DNA of 64,000 nt from Pseudofabraea citricarpa (Eukaryota > Ascomycota > Leotiomycetes > Helotiales > Dermateaceae), in assembly GCA_029641185.1 (NCBI GenBank), contig JAPWGK010000014.1:186001-250000 (forward strand), read 5' to 3'. The notes under the pieces are model-generated. The model worked only from the letters and a program-made list of their open reading frames with translations, was not told the origin of the DNA and searched no databases. Position 1 is the stretch's first letter; each line of letters opens with the position of its first letter. Both the position numbers and the translations under genes were made by a program. Shown here piece by piece: positions 22,902 to 34,542 of this stretch.

Positions 22902-24800
22902 TCAAGACATGATCCCCGCAACCACCACCATGACACCAGCATAGATGCCCGAGCAGATCAGCCAGTCCCGGGACAGGGTATGGCGGCCCACGAGGCCAGC
23001 GATGAACAAGGCACCGACGAGGCCCGACGCCACGAGGAGGACGACCGTCATGCGGCCCAGGAAGCCCGGGATGACGGAGAAGGTCAAGATGGGCGCGAGG
23101 ACCGAGATGGCTACGGCGGCAGCGAGGCCTGGGAGGGTGGGCTGGAGATTGATGGATTGGCGGACGTAGACTGGCGGTGGCATTTCTGGGACGTCATGGG
23201 CTCTTGCTCTTTCCTTGTCGCTGCTGCACAGAGATACGAGATCGTCTGCTGGGTCCAGGAAGCGCGTTTCTGATTCGGCGATTAGCCGTTCAGTGTTGAG
23301 GTATGCACGGTATTGCGAGATGTCCTCTGCGGCTGGTGCTTCGAGACCCTGGGTTGAGTTGAATGATGAGAGTGCTTGGTCTAGAGTTGGTAAGTAAACG
23401 AATCATACTCTATATGTGTGGATTGGCTTACTGTATTGACCAAGTTTGTAGCCGATTTTCCCCAGCACATCTACTTTATGCCACTGTAGTTCTCCACCAG
23501 TCTGAGCTGCCAGTCTCCTTGAAGCTGGGATGATCTGGCCCTTGGTTCGACGAGATTGAGTGTCGGCGTTATCTAAGCGATGCAATTGCTCTTCTAATTC
23601 GCTGATCTCGTCCTGAAGATGGAGTAATAACCGATGGTTGAGAGCCTCGAATTTTCGATACATGGGCTTGATTCTCTGAGGATCTTCTTCTTCCTCGTCG
23701 GCGTTCCTATGTGTGGATAGTCGCGATGCCAAAAGCTCATAGCCTGTCACAGGTATTTTCTCTCCTCGTGGTAGACTTCGATGTCGGACATGGTTATAAC
23801 GTGGACTCAGAGCACTGGTGGGCAAATGTGGTAAGACGGCTGTACCGCGCTGCATGTTCGGCGTTCCAAAGGAATGTGCATTCGCATGAAGATCCTGTCT
23901 CTGCTGTGCGGCTGCTAACTGAGAGGCTATTTTCTCAGAGGCTCGATCGTTTGATGCTATCGGAGTTTCCGCCTCATCGTTTCCCTCGACACTTCTTTCC
24001 GGGCTCGTACTTCGGTCAGTATCATTATCTGCAGCCGGCTCTGAGATGTCATCGCCATGGTAGCTTGACGAAGAAGACGTCGAGGCATTTCCGGGTTGCA
24101 GATGTGGCGGGAGAGATGATCCGGGAAATGGGTTCTCTGGTGTACTATGGTACCATTGAGATCCAACCGGTTGATCATGTTCTTCCTCGTCGTCGTCCTT
24201 CTCGAGGTACGCGAAAACATCGGGTGGGTCCGGACAAGCAGGAGACATGGGCGCCTCTGGGATATCTTCCGGTTTTCCAACACTGGACCGTTTGCTTATG
24301 GATGCTTGGGTTACGGTGGAGTTACTTCCGCTCGATCCACTGGATTGATTGGTGGTTGTGGTCAGAGCAGTGAGGTTTGAAATGACCGACGGCGAAGTGA
24401 GTCGTCCTCTTGCGGTTCTGTGATCCTGCACATTATCCTCCTCTGACGAACCCGACGACGAACTGGTGCTGTGGTTCGACATGGTCCTTCTGTGTCGCAA
24501 ATGCGACGAGCCCGATCCGTGGTCTCTGGCCGAGGCAATCGTTGCACGCCGAGTACTCGCTGTCTTGCTCTTGGACTTCGCATGTTTCCCCGTACTGGAC
24601 GACGACTTGTGCTTCTTTGACTTTTCCCTCTCTTTCCCCATGTTGGCCTTCAACGGAGACATGGAATCGTGGGGTATTTTGTGGTGACGGCTGTCTCTGT
24701 GGAATTCTTCTTCTCTGCTGCCCCTCGTATTTGAGCGCGGATCGTCCTCACATGCTTCAAGGATGGCTTCGACGGAGGGAGCTATGAACTTATTTGCCAT
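22902..24800 (-). CDS. DUF6594 domain membrane protein
   Basis: Two exons, 24800-23432 and 23380-22902, with a 51-nt phase-1 intron (GTAAGC donor, CTCTAG acceptor); about 615 residues. The N-terminal half is Ser/Lys/Arg/His-rich and probably disordered. The C-terminal part matches the fungal DUF6594 pattern: G-Y-E-L-L-A-S-R-L, then R-R-F/Y-K-F-E-A-L-N-H-R-L-L-L-H-L-Q-D-E-I-x-x-L-E-x-x-L, then G-K-I-G-Y-K-L-G-Q-Y-N-Q-A-L and, after a variable linker, three hydrophobic helices at the C-terminus (about residues 535-615). The function of DUF6594 proteins is not established. The start is the first in-frame ATG (M-A-N-K-F-I); the frame stays open upstream, so an upstream exon cannot be excluded. 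Confidence 0.82.
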
Positions 24801-25813
24801 GGTTCCAAGGGATGGAGTGAATTGGGCGAGAAATGCTGGGGAATTGTCAGCACCTATATTGCCAAAAGCAAATCCATATGACGAGATAAGGGAGCGAAGG
24901 GTGTCCAGCAAGCCATACCTGGGTTCTGGTTTCTAGCTGTCTGGCGGTGTACTTCCGACGATGCATGCGCTACAGTGCGAGTGCGACAACCATATCGGAT
25001 CTTGTGAGAGTGTAGGAGGAGTGAAGAGAAGAGGAGGGACGAACATGATCATGGTCGACGGATGTCTCGCAAGGGCTCTCGTAATAATAAGGATAAGTAA
25101 GGATGGAGGAATGGGAGTGTGAGCTTTGCCTCCTCCTCCTCCTCCTTCTCCCCCTCCACCGGGTCCAGGATTATTGTCGACGTAAGTGTGGCAGATTGAT
25201 GCCAGAGCCCGTGAGCACTCCTGAACTGAGTTCCAAGCCGGTTTCAAGTATTTCTGGGGACGGAAGGGAACCCCTGGCCAGATCCTTAAAAAAGGGGGGT
25301 CGTGAGACCAAATCAGCGACCGAGTGAGTGAGCCACAGCCTACAGGGCAGGTCGTAGGGCGGTCGGCCGTCGCAGGTGCCAGGGAGTGCTGTAACAGGCA
25401 CAGGGTGTCAGGATAACCTAACCCAGCCTGGGGAAGAGGAAGAGCTTGGAGCTTGGGCTTCGGCTTCGAAACTTTCAACAACCTCTCGACAACATCTTCA
25501 AAGTTTGTTTGCGGTCCATCGAGCCTCTACTTGCATCGCCCTCCCGGCCCTGGGCGACGTGCTCCTTTTCTACAGCACAGTCAGGACAGTCAGTACACCA
25601 TCTGCCCCCCATCAGCAGGAAGTATTCGCCTCTGTCATGCATCCGGCAGCCAATACACGATCAACACATACCGTCAACTGCGTCTTCTCGAATCGGCTTT
25701 GCACGACTGCAGACGCCCGCATTGCCGTCACCTCCCCAATCCTGCTTCGGCCAGATATATAGAGTGGGCTATCCGTTCGTACCCAATTGTCATCTACTGC
25801 CACCATCCTCCCA
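24801..25813. other. Intergenic region, promoters of two divergent genes
   Basis: Separates the DUF6594 gene (-) from the GatB gene (+). Holds a CTCCTC run near 25,130-25,150. Overlapping frames on both strands here lack family similarity and are taken as chance. Confidence 0.5.
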
Positions 25814-27649
25814 ATGGCCCGGATCCCTCCAATCGTCCTACGCAGATACCTCTTGGGGAACCACGTTTCCCCACGAGGATGTCTGCGCATAAGGGTACAG
25901 CCGTCTGCGAGATCGCTGTACGCACCATGTCCCGCCATCTCACGAGCTCTACACACGAGCACCGATGCGGCAGAGTCGACCCCCACGATTCCCTTTCGCA
26001 AGCAGCTGAAGGAAGAGGCGAAGAAGCGCAAAGCAGAAGGGCTCGGCGCGAAGAAGGCCAAGGTTGATAACCAGGCGCTGGAGGATTGGGAGCTGACGGT
26101 GGGAATCGAGATCCATGCGCAATTAAACACGGCGCGCAAGCTCTTTTCATCGGCCGCTTCAACCATCAATGGCGAAGCCAATACTCATGTCGCATACTTT
26201 GACGTGGCAATGCCAGGGTCGATGCCATCATTTCAGAAGGAAACCCTAATACCTGCTATCCGTGCAGCTCTAGCGCTCAACTGCAACCTTCAACAGTCCA
26301 GCCGATTCGACCGGAAGCATTACTTCCATTGGGATCAACCGTCGGGCTATCAAATCACTCAATACTACGAACCGTTCGCAAAAGATGGCTACATTACACT
26401 GTATGCGCATGACGGGATTGCGAAGGAGGATGGAGAGCAGATCAAAATTGGCATAAAGCAGGTTCAGATGGAGCAAGACACGGCGAAGACCATCTCGCAG
26501 CCGGGAGACATACACCTCTTGGATTTCAACCGAGTTGGTCTGCCATTGATCGAGATTATAACTTTACCACACATTCACTACCCAAGTACAGCAGCGGCGC
26601 TGGTTCGGAAGGTCCAGATCATGTTGAACGCCGTGGATGCTTGCGTTCTGGGTATGGAATCAGGTGGGTTACGGGCCGATGTCAATGTGTCGGTACGAAG
26701 ACGAGATTCCGATGATTCCAGTAACAATCATTCATATGCTGGAGTGAAGGGACTCGGACAGCGGACGGAGATTAAGAATTTGAGTAGTTTCAAGGCTGTT
26801 GAGGATGCCATTATTGCTGAACGTGACCGTCAAATTGAGGTTCTTGAAGCTGGTGGAGAGGTTGCTGGTGAAACACGAGGTTGGACCATTGGAAGCTCTG
26901 AGACGCGAAGGTTGAGAGGAAAAGAGGGGGAGGTTGATTACAGGTACATGCCAGATCCAGATCTTGGCCCTGTGATCATTAGTCCCGATTTGATCGAGCA
27001 TTTACGCGATAATCTGGGCGTGTTGCCGGATTCTGAAATCGACATCTTGACTGAAGAATATGGGCTCACCGTCAAGGATGCGATGTCTCTTGTCGCATTG
27101 GACAATGGAGGAAGAGTTGAGTACTTTCGAAACGTCGTTGATCTTCTTACACCAAGTGGAGATATGTCTGAGATGAAGCGCAATGGCAAGATATGCAGTA
27201 ATTGGGTATTACATGAGATGGGTGGTCTCGTATCAGATACTGGAGCGACTGCAAGTGATCTTCAATTTACCGATGAAGGTGGCTGTCTTATTTCAGCCGA
27301 ACAGTTGGCAAATATCATACAGTATCTCGAGTTGAAGCAAATTACTGGAAAGACGGCGAAGAAATTACTCGGAACACTTTTTGAAGACGCCTTGACAGGC
27401 GATTCGAGGAATGTCAAAGATATTATTGAAGAGGAGGGTCTATGGTTCCGACCAATGTCTCCTGAGGAGTACGAAGAGTTGGCTCGAAGTATACTGGATA
27501 TGACAGTTGTAGAGCAGATTCTCAAGGGCCAAAAGGGAAAGATCATGTTCTTGGTTGGACAAATGATGAGAAACGGCGAGGAAGGTCGAGTCGATCCACA
27601 AGAAGCGAAGAAAGTCGTTGAACGAATCGTCGAAGACCATAGAACATAG
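25814..27649 (+). CDS. PET112: Mitochondrial glutamyl-tRNA(Gln) amidotransferase subunit B
   Basis: Single exon, about 611 residues. GatB binds the mischarged Glu-tRNA(Gln) and helps convert it to Gln-tRNA(Gln) together with GatA (and GatF in fungi) in mitochondria. The first 60 residues are Arg-rich without acidic clusters, as in a presequence. The GatB/E catalytic domain then starts with W-E-L-T-V-G-I-E-I-H-A-Q-L and T-x-x-K-L-F-S, followed by A-M-P-G-S-M-P and the K-H-Y-F-H-W-D-Q-P-S-G-Y-Q-I-T-Q segment. R-T-E-I-K-N-L-S-S-F and Y-R-Y-M-P-D-P-D-L are further family blocks. The C-terminal tail domain binds tRNA and ends E-R-I-V-E-D-H. The frame is open nine codons upstream but without ATG, which places the start at 25814. 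Confidence 0.95.
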   Translation: MARIPPIVLRRYLLGNHVSPRGCLRIRVQPSARSLYAPCPAISRALHTSTDAAESTPTIPFRKQLKEEAKKRKAEGLGAKKAKVDNQALEDWELTVGIEIHAQLNTARKLFSSAASTINGEANTHVAYFDVAMPGSMPSFQKETLIPAIRAALALNCNLQQSSRFDRKHYFHWDQPSGYQITQYYEPFAKDGYITLYAHDGIAKEDGEQIKIGIKQVQMEQDTAKTISQPGDIHLLDFNRVGLPLIEIITLPHIHYPSTAAALVRKVQIMLNAVDACVLGMESGGLRADVNVSVRRRDSDDSSNNHSYAGVKGLGQRTEIKNLSSFKAVEDAIIAERDRQIEVLEAGGEVAGETRGWTIGSSETRRLRGKEGEVDYRYMPDPDLGPVIISPDLIEHLRDNLGVLPDSEIDILTEEYGLTVKDAMSLVALDNGGRVEYFRNVVDLLTPSGDMSEMKRNGKICSNWVLHEMGGLVSDTGATASDLQFTDEGGCLISAEQLANIIQYLELKQITGKTAKKLLGTLFEDALTGDSRNVKDIIEEEGLWFRPMSPEEYEELARSILDMTVVEQILKGQKGKIMFLVGQMMRNGEEGRVDPQEAKKVVERIVEDHRT

Positions 27650-28112
27650 ATACGCATCCACTCTACGAAATGAAGATATACATAATACGCGATCTTGGCC
27701 GTTGGCAGGCGACGGCGATTGAATGCAACTAGGAGACCTAATCTTTCAAATTTAGCTTACATTCCATCAAGTAATCGAACATCTCTTCGGACTTCCTACC
27801 TTGGTTGTTGACTTGACCGATCGCAGTACATTCATGATGCCATTATGCAGTCTTATCGCTGCAGAGTATGACGGAGGTTGTGCTCTTGCAGATCATTACC
27901 CTGCAAAATGCGAGTTGGCCGTTCTGTCAACCAACCAACAAACAGACAATCTCCATGGGGTTACACTTCCAGATAATATCAGAAGTAGCATCTCCGATAA
28001 AGGGGTTTTGACATAAAACTCCTGAGGTTTGTTATCTATTCTGTCGTAGCTATAAGTATAGAAATTGATTTCATTTGCGTCTTTTCGTTGTTATTGAACG
28101 TCGCCGTACAGC
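27650..28112 (+). promoter_or_regulatory. DUR3 upstream region with GATA-type sites and TATA box
   Basis: Three HGATAR motifs lie close together upstream of DUR3: AGATAA at 27971-27976, CGATAA at 27995-28000 and TTATCT (reverse AGATAA) at 28032-28037. A TATAAGTA box is at 28051-28058, 55-62 bp before the ATG. GATA factors of the AreA/Nit2 type control nitrogen genes in ascomycetes, which fits a urea permease. Binding is inferred. Confidence 0.5.
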
Positions 28113-30323
28113 ATGGCCGACACAAACGGTATTCAGGTTCTCGATCAAGGGGTTGGATATGGGATCGTTGTAGGAATTGGTGCTTTCTTCGCAATTATGA
28201 TGTAGGCGCCCACTTATGAACTGTCATATCACACACTAACCCTCCCAGGCTTGCAATCACCTATCTCCAAAATCGATATACCTCATACTCTACCAAACAA
28301 GCTGAAGAATTCAACACGGCTTCTCGCAGTGTCAAGCCGGGATTGATTGCTGCTGGAATTGTCAGTTCTTGGACATGGAGTGCAACTCTTCTCACATCCT
28401 CTACTTTCGCTTATAGCTATGGAATTTGTGGACCGATGTGGTAAGTTTTCTTGGATTGATGTGATCGTTATGGAGGCTAAAATAGATAGGTATGGTGCGA
28501 TGGGAACATGGCAGATTCTTCTGTTCGCTTTGATCGCCATTAAGATCAAAGCCAATACTCCTGGAGCTCATACATTTCCCGAGATCGTGCTATCCAGACA
28601 TGGCAAGATTGCACATCTGATCTATCTTTTCTACGGATTCGCAACGAACATGCTTGTTGGGGCTTGTTTGGTGCTTGGTGGAAGCCAAGTGGTGGCAGCT
28701 CTTTCTGGAGTCAATGTCTACGGAGCATGTTTCTTGATTCCATTAGTCGTTGCCGCATATGTCATTGCAGGTGGTCTGCGAAGTACTTTTATCGCCGACT
28801 ATACACATACGGCCATTTTATTCGTGGCCATATTCGTTTTCGGCTTCAGCGTGTATTCGACGAATCCAGCTATCGGAAGTCCAAGCAAATTCTACGATCT
28901 CTTGGTGGATGCAAGTGCCAAGATGCCAATCAAGGGCAACAAAGATGGATCATATCTGACTTTCAAATCGAACGATGGCCTGGTCTTCGCCATCGATATC
29001 TTCGTGGCTGGTTTCTCAACCGTCTGGCTCGATCAAGCATACTGGCAACGGGCCATTGCATCTCGACCTGAAACGAGCGTGAAAGCATACATCTTTGGCG
29101 GGATAGCATGGTATGGGATCCCATTTGGCTTTGCTACCGCGATGGGACTTGGTTGTGCAGCACTCACAGGAAATACTGCGTTCCCAACATATCCTGAACC
29201 ACTTTCTACTGCTCAGAACGGTGCCGGTCTTTCGTCTCCTGCCACGGCTATCACGCTGCTTGGTAAAGGCGGAGCTGGGCTGATGCTGCTGTTACTTTTC
29301 ATGGCTGTCACATCGTCGACGAGTGCAGAATTAATCGCCGTCTCTTCACTTCTCACCTTCGATGTCTACAAGACATATATCCGACCGAGAGCAACCTCTA
29401 CCGAACTCGTCGCCATCTCACATTACGGCATCGTGCTATATGCCGTAGTCCTCGCGGCATTCTGCTGTATCCTAAACGCCGCATCCATAAACCTCACATG
29501 GCTGCTCACCGTTCTGGGCATCATCGTGGGCGGTGCATCGATCCCCATCGGTCTAATCCTCCTCTGGTCCCGCATGTCGACACTGGCCGCCATCCTCTCA
29601 CCATGGATCGGCTTCTCATGCGGCCTGATCTCCTGGTTCACAGTTGCGAGCCAGCGATCTGGCGAGATCAGTATCCTCAGCACGGGCGACGCCACGAATG
29701 CCGTGGCTGGGAACGTGACGAGCTGGGGCGTGGGTGCCGTCTGCGCCGTCGTGATCAGTCTCCTCGCGCCTGGGAAGTGGGAAGCCACGGACGAAGAAGC
29801 GCTGAGGCGGCGAGAGAAGATCGACGGCGTCGCTGTGAGAAGTGCAGATGCTATGGGGACATCTTCGCCTTCACCTCCTGGAAGCAGCGATATCGTCACG
29901 TCTGGTCTTGGTGCTCACGAGGGAGAAGACGAGGAGAAACACCCATCACCACCACCGCACCCCGATCCCGATCCCGATCCCGATCCTACAGGCAACGCCG
30001 TCGTCGACTTCCTGGCCCAGTCACACATCACGCCCATGTCGGAACCGGAAATCCAGCGCGCGACCCGGCTGGCCGTCGGCTTCAACGTGCTCTTTCTCGT
30101 CGTCGCCATCCTCTTCGTCCCGTTCACGCTCTTTGGCGGCGGCTGGATCTTCCCCCGCCCATTCTTCGTCGGCTGGTGTGTCGTTAGCTTTCTGTGGGTC
30201 TGGTGCTCCATGGTTATCTGCGTCGTCTGGCCTGTGGTCGAGAGCTGGGCTACGATCTGGGGGATTGGGAGGGGTGTTTGGAGGGATGTTTTTGTGCGGG
30301 GGAGTGGGAGGGGGAGGGTGTGA
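28113..30323 (+). CDS. DUR3: Urea active transporter (sodium:solute symporter family)
   Basis: Three exons, 28113-28201, 28249-28440 and 28490-30323, with introns of 47 and 49 nt, giving about 704 residues. Dur3 takes up urea (and polyamines in yeast) across the plasma membrane. The N-terminus shows the family pattern Q-G-V-G-Y-G-I-V-V-G-I-G-A-F-F, then F-N-T-A-S-R-S-V-K-P-G-L-I-A-A-G-I-V-S-S-W-T-W-S-A-T-L-L and a long series of hydrophobic segments (about 14). T-S-S-T-S-A-E-L-I-A-V-S-S near the middle is the conserved symporter helix with Ser/Thr ligands. A charged cytoplasmic loop near residues 565-600 includes an Asp-Pro repeat (D-P-D-P-D-P-D-P). The first two introns fall within the N-terminal helices. 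Upstream GATA sites suggest nitrogen control. Confidence 0.93.
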
Positions 30324-30991
30324 GTTGGGAGAGCAGAGGAGGGGAAGGGTGTGGTAGATTAAGTAGTTGGTTTGTCAACGAATGGATGCTTGGCTTTTTA
30401 GCACCGTTTCGTCCGTCACCAGTTGGTGGTTTACGTCCCTTGCGGGATAGGGTTATACTGGTACTATTTTTACTGCTCATTAGGGCCGTGGTCTCCTTTT
30501 TCGACAAGTTCCGAGTACCTAGGTAGGTAAGTGAATGAACGAGGGCTTAAGTGAGCAAAAAAATGGGTCAGCTGCCACTTTCCTATTCTTCTTTTCCTCT
30601 TCTTTTCTCCCCAAGTTTCATCTCGCATAGCCTAACTGTCTACGCATCTATACAACGATGGATAGCGAAAGTCAAAGCCGGTCGCTTTGTCGGCTCGGTA
30701 TATCCACCACGTCAACGTCCCGAACTTCTTACACTCTCACCTACCTACCGAGCTACAGTACTTCGACGCACGTTGCTGATTCTAAGCTACCCAACAGGAG
30801 GTACCTGCCTACTCTTCAAAGACAAGTTTATCTGCAGATCACAGGTCGCAAATCGCATCACATCTCATCATCTGTACACGCACAAGCGAGCAAATAAAGC
30901 CCAGTTATTCATCAAATCATTAGAGTATATTCATTACAGTTTTTAAAGTCTATCCATGCAAGCCGTCTAAATTTTCCCAGCCCTATCTGTC
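30324..30991. other. Intergenic region between convergent genes
   Basis: Contains the 3' ends of DUR3 and the asparaginase gene. Pyrimidine-rich DNA at 30,580-30,620; no gene recognised. Confidence 0.5.
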
Positions 30992-30994
30992 CGT

Positions 30995-32089
30995 CTACTT
31001 GAAGACCGTCTTCAGCTGGTCCAAGCCCCAGCCGGCATTCAGCGCCAGCGAGAGGAGATATCTCGACTTCTGCGGATTGAAGAAGCCGCTGCCGACGGCA
31101 TTCTCGTAGCCGCCGTCGACGAAGCCATCCTGGGACCGGTGGCTCCACACGAAGATGGTGCCGTTCTTCTCGTACGCCGACGCGGCGGCCTCACGACCAG
31201 CACTCGTCCAGCCGCCAGCTCCCATCCCAGCCATGACCAGCCCCTTGGATCCGCTCTCGACAGCGGCGTCGACGAGCGCCGGGTTGAGCTGCTGGTAGCC
31301 GTACAGGATATCGACCTGGGGCAGCGCGGTAGTGTTGGCGACGTCGAAGAAGGGCTTCCCGACAGGCAGGGCCGGGGCGTAGTAGAAGACGGGCTCGAGG
31401 CTGAGGAAGACGCCCAGGTAGCCCTGCTCGACGGCGCGGAACGTGTCGAGCGAGTTGGCGTTCGTCTTGGTCGTGTAGTAGGCGCTCGCGATGCGGTCGT
31501 TCAGCACCACCATGGTCCCGCGCCCGACGGCTGACGGGCTCGCCGCGAGCGTCACGGCTGCGAGCAGGTTGATGGGCCCGTCGGCTGAGATGGCCGTCGC
31601 GGGCCGCATGGCTCCTACGATGACGACGGGCTTCTCGCTGCGCGTCGTCAGGTCCATGAAGAAGGCCGTCTCCTCCAGCGAGTCGGTGCCGTGCGTGATG
31701 ACGACGCCCTGGATGTACGGGTCCGCCAGCGCCGCCGTCACTTGCTGCGTGAGGTTGAGCAGGATCGTCGGCGTGATGGAGCCCGAGTCGACGTTCGACA
31801 CTTGCACCCCGTTCACGTTGCTGATGTTCACGATGGACGGCACGGCGTCGATCAGCACCTGGATCCCTAACGCGCCCGCTGTGTAGCCCGTCACGGCTGT
31901 GCTGGAACTCGCTGACCCGGCTATGGTCCCGCCTGTGGCGAAGATGGTGATGTTGGGCAATGAGGCATTGTAGGTCGATTGCCGGGCGTGCAGGAAGTGT
32001 GCTGCTTGTTCCGAGTGGTCGAGCAGCGTTGGAGCCGCGGCGACGAGGAGGGGAGCGAGGAAGAGGTTGAGGAGGGTGGAGGAGAACAT
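30995..32089 (-). CDS. Secreted L-asparaginase (type II-like)
   Basis: Single exon, 364 residues. Hydrolyses asparagine to aspartate and ammonia, here probably outside the cell or in the wall. The first 19 residues are a signal peptide (hydrophobic core L-L-N-L-F-L-A-P-L-L-V-A-A-A, cleavage near A-A-A-P). The first catalytic block is A-T-G-G-T-I-A-G (second Thr at about residue 55) and the second is T-H-G-T-D-S-L-E-E-T (Thr about 135, Asp about 136). The block G-A-M-R-P-A-T-A-I-S-A-D-G-P and V-V-L-N-D-R-I-x-S-A-Y-Y follow as in the family. Several N-x-S/T sites fit a secreted enzyme. A TATAAA box lies on the minus strand at 32183-32178, about 90 bp before the ATG, and GATA-type motifs are near 32,449 and 32,511. 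Confidence 0.95.
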   Translation of the reverse strand: MFSSTLLNLFLAPLLVAAAPTLLDHSEQAAHFLHARQSTYNASLPNITIFATGGTIAGSASSSTAVTGYTAGALGIQVLIDAVPSIVNISNVNGVQVSNVDSGSITPTILLNLTQQVTAALADPYIQGVVITHGTDSLEETAFFMDLTTRSEKPVVIVGAMRPATAISADGPINLLAAVTLAASPSAVGRGTMVVLNDRIASAYYTTKTNANSLDTFRAVEQGYLGVFLSLEPVFYYAPALPVGKPFFDVANTTALPQVDILYGYQQLNPALVDAAVESGSKGLVMAGMGAGGWTSAGREAAASAYEKNGTIFVWSHRSQDGFVDGGYENAVGSGFFNPQKSRYLLSLALNAGWGLDQLKTVFK

Positions 32090-34542
32090 GGTGAGAGGTG
32101 AGAGGAGGGGGGAGAGAGGTAGAGAATCAAAGAATTCTTACTTGGGAATCAAAAGTACGGGGGGGTGACTTGGACTCTTTATATGAGGATGGATCCCTTC
32201 CTCTCTTCCTCTCTTCCTCTCTCGTTGCTCCGTCAGAAGCGGAACAGGAACAGGAACAGGAACAGGAAGAGTGGGATGGGAATAATCTATTGAAATTTTC
32301 TCTCTCTTCCCTTCTCCATCTCATCTCTTAGATTTGGATCGAGGGGAGCGAGCTAGAGCTTTCAAGCTAGGTTAGGTGACTGTACAGCTAGGTAGCTGAG
32401 TACTTTTTCCCAAAGCCAAGACCATAACTTGGCTAGCTAAGCTCCCTCTTATCGCAGCTATCACTGTCGTTCTCTCGCTCACGCCGAGCTGATTCCTTCC
32501 CTCTCGTCATAGATAAGCAAGGGTAGCGAGCACCACACTACCAAAAAACCACCCAGCTCGCCTAATTTATGTATGCGATGTGTGTTCGTTATTCGTGGTG
32601 CCAAGTGATTAGCTGTGCTCTACCGAAGTATGCTGGTAACCCTGCCCTTGCTCGCGGGGTTCAAGGCTAGGTAGGAGAGGACTCCTCCCCATATCTCACC
32701 TGGGCCCTGGCACATGTTCGGGAGGGTATTCGTATGTATTGTATTTCGTACCTACCCTACGTCCTGTATGTATTGTACGCCCTTCCCTCTACTTCGGGAT
32801 TGGCTATGCTATGATGGGTCTTCTCGTATGGCATGATATTGCACGACAATGCATGCGCAAGGCACCACCACCACCGGGTGGGTGGACACTGGACACTGGA
32901 CACTGGACAGCTGGAAGATCTGGTGAAGTCCGGTTCGGTACTCGGGATTCTGTTCTGTTCATTTGTGTTTCTTCTCGCGATGTGATGTGATGTGATGCCG
33001 TTGACTGACTAAAAGACAATTATTCGTCTCCGGGCGGAACGAAACTCAAACCCAGATACTTTTCTTCTTCTTTGCCTTTGCCTTTGCCTTTGCCTTTGCC
33101 TTTGCCTTTGCCTTTTGCTGATTGTTTACCCTTTAAGCTTATCTACCCACGTACTCTTATCGCGACGAGAGGAGAACTCAATCCTCGACATGTTTCTGCT
33201 CTGCTGTAATAAACTTACTCCTCTACAGCACAGGACGTATAATCCCGACTTACATGTTACATGTACCTTTCCCCCAATCTCCAAATCCCCAGAAGAAAAG
33301 CGCAAGCCGATCGCAATCTCTTATTTCCGCTGCCCTGTTGAACCTTAACCCTCTCTCCCTCCCTCCCTTCTAGAACCCATCCACAAAGATAAGAAAGAAA
33401 ACGAGAGCGGAGAGGAGAAGTTCATGAACAGGCCGACCGCCCGAATCCCGGGGATGATTATTGATTGATGGGTCACGACTCACGATTATTTCATCCCACT
33501 CCCACTCTTCATTGGATCCCTTTTTTCTTTCTTTTTTTTGTTCTCGAAAGATCCACCGACCCTTCTTTCCATAGCATGCACGGACGGAGAATGATCCCCG
33601 TCATAGATAAGGAAGAGAAAGAGAAACTCAGGTACCGGTACCGGTACCGGCGGACCGACAGTGGTGTGGTGTGGGCTAGCATACGGGCACTGTACCTCGA
33701 ATCCTCGATAGTCACTATATGTTATGCGTAACTTCAATTGGCAACAGGGAGAGCCAGACGCAGGAAAAGCAGAAAGAAAAAGAGCTAGCCAGCCAGCACT
33801 TTCGCTCTCACATAGAGCAGAGCAGAGTAGAGTAGAGTCGAGTCGAGTAGGTACGGAGCAGGGCTTCCACAGCGCGGATTAGTATTTTCTCTTTCTGATT
33901 TCCGCTACCTGTCTGTGCTGTTGCTAGCGGGGGTCTGGTTGTCGTATACATACTGTATACATACTGTATGTATGTACCGTCGAAGCAGCACGGCTGGGAG
34001 ATTCTTCAATTGTCTCGTTCTTTGGTTCTCTCTCTGTCTACTACTGTACGAGCTGAGTACATACATGCACGTGTTAGTATGCAAAATAGAGTTTTGCTCG
34101 CATGAACGAACAACCGCTTACACCCCCTGTGGCCTGGCCCTGGTGAACGGGTACTTATCTTTGCGAGGAACTACCGAATACTGTACAGTCAGTGAGGAGG
34201 GAAGACATGAAGGATCAAGACAAATCACATCTCGTCATCCTACTGATGCTAATGCTTATGCTCATCTCACATCTGTCATGCCGGGATTTAATCACTCCAT
34301 GTCCATAGATATGCACGAGAGGGAATGGCATAAAAAAATATCCTGGAAAGATTCACTTCAACTCCTACGGTACTCCAACATATACTGTACGTACGCCTGC
34401 CCGCCCGCCTCATCAACCAATTATCATGACACGCCGAGAAAAAGAAAGAAAAAGAGAGCTACGACTACAAAAGCGATATAGGTAGCTACAAGAGAGAAGA
34501 AGAAGGAAAAGAATGTAAAGTGGTCGTGTTAGTGTAAAGTTG
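32090..34542. other. Long gene-free spacer with microsatellites
   Basis: About 2.45 kb. Holds CTCTTCCT units (32,200-32,222), GGAACA units (32,240-32,268), a TTTGCC array (33,070-33,112), GGTACC-rich DNA (33,631-33,650), AGAGT/GAGTC units (33,820-33,850) and a TACATACTGTA-type near-palindrome (about 33,946-33,976). A 188-codon frame at 33,915-34,481 has no family features and is not called. The left part carries the asparaginase promoter. Confidence 0.6.

Noticed and set aside
29498..30187. 229-codon frame on the same strand inside DUR3
   Set aside because: Out-of-frame shadow of the transporter; Arg/His/Ser-rich with no family match.
33915..34481. 188-codon open frame on the plus strand
   Set aside because: Cys/Tyr-rich translation of a near-palindromic and microsatellite-rich spacer, no ATG in a good context and no recognised domain.
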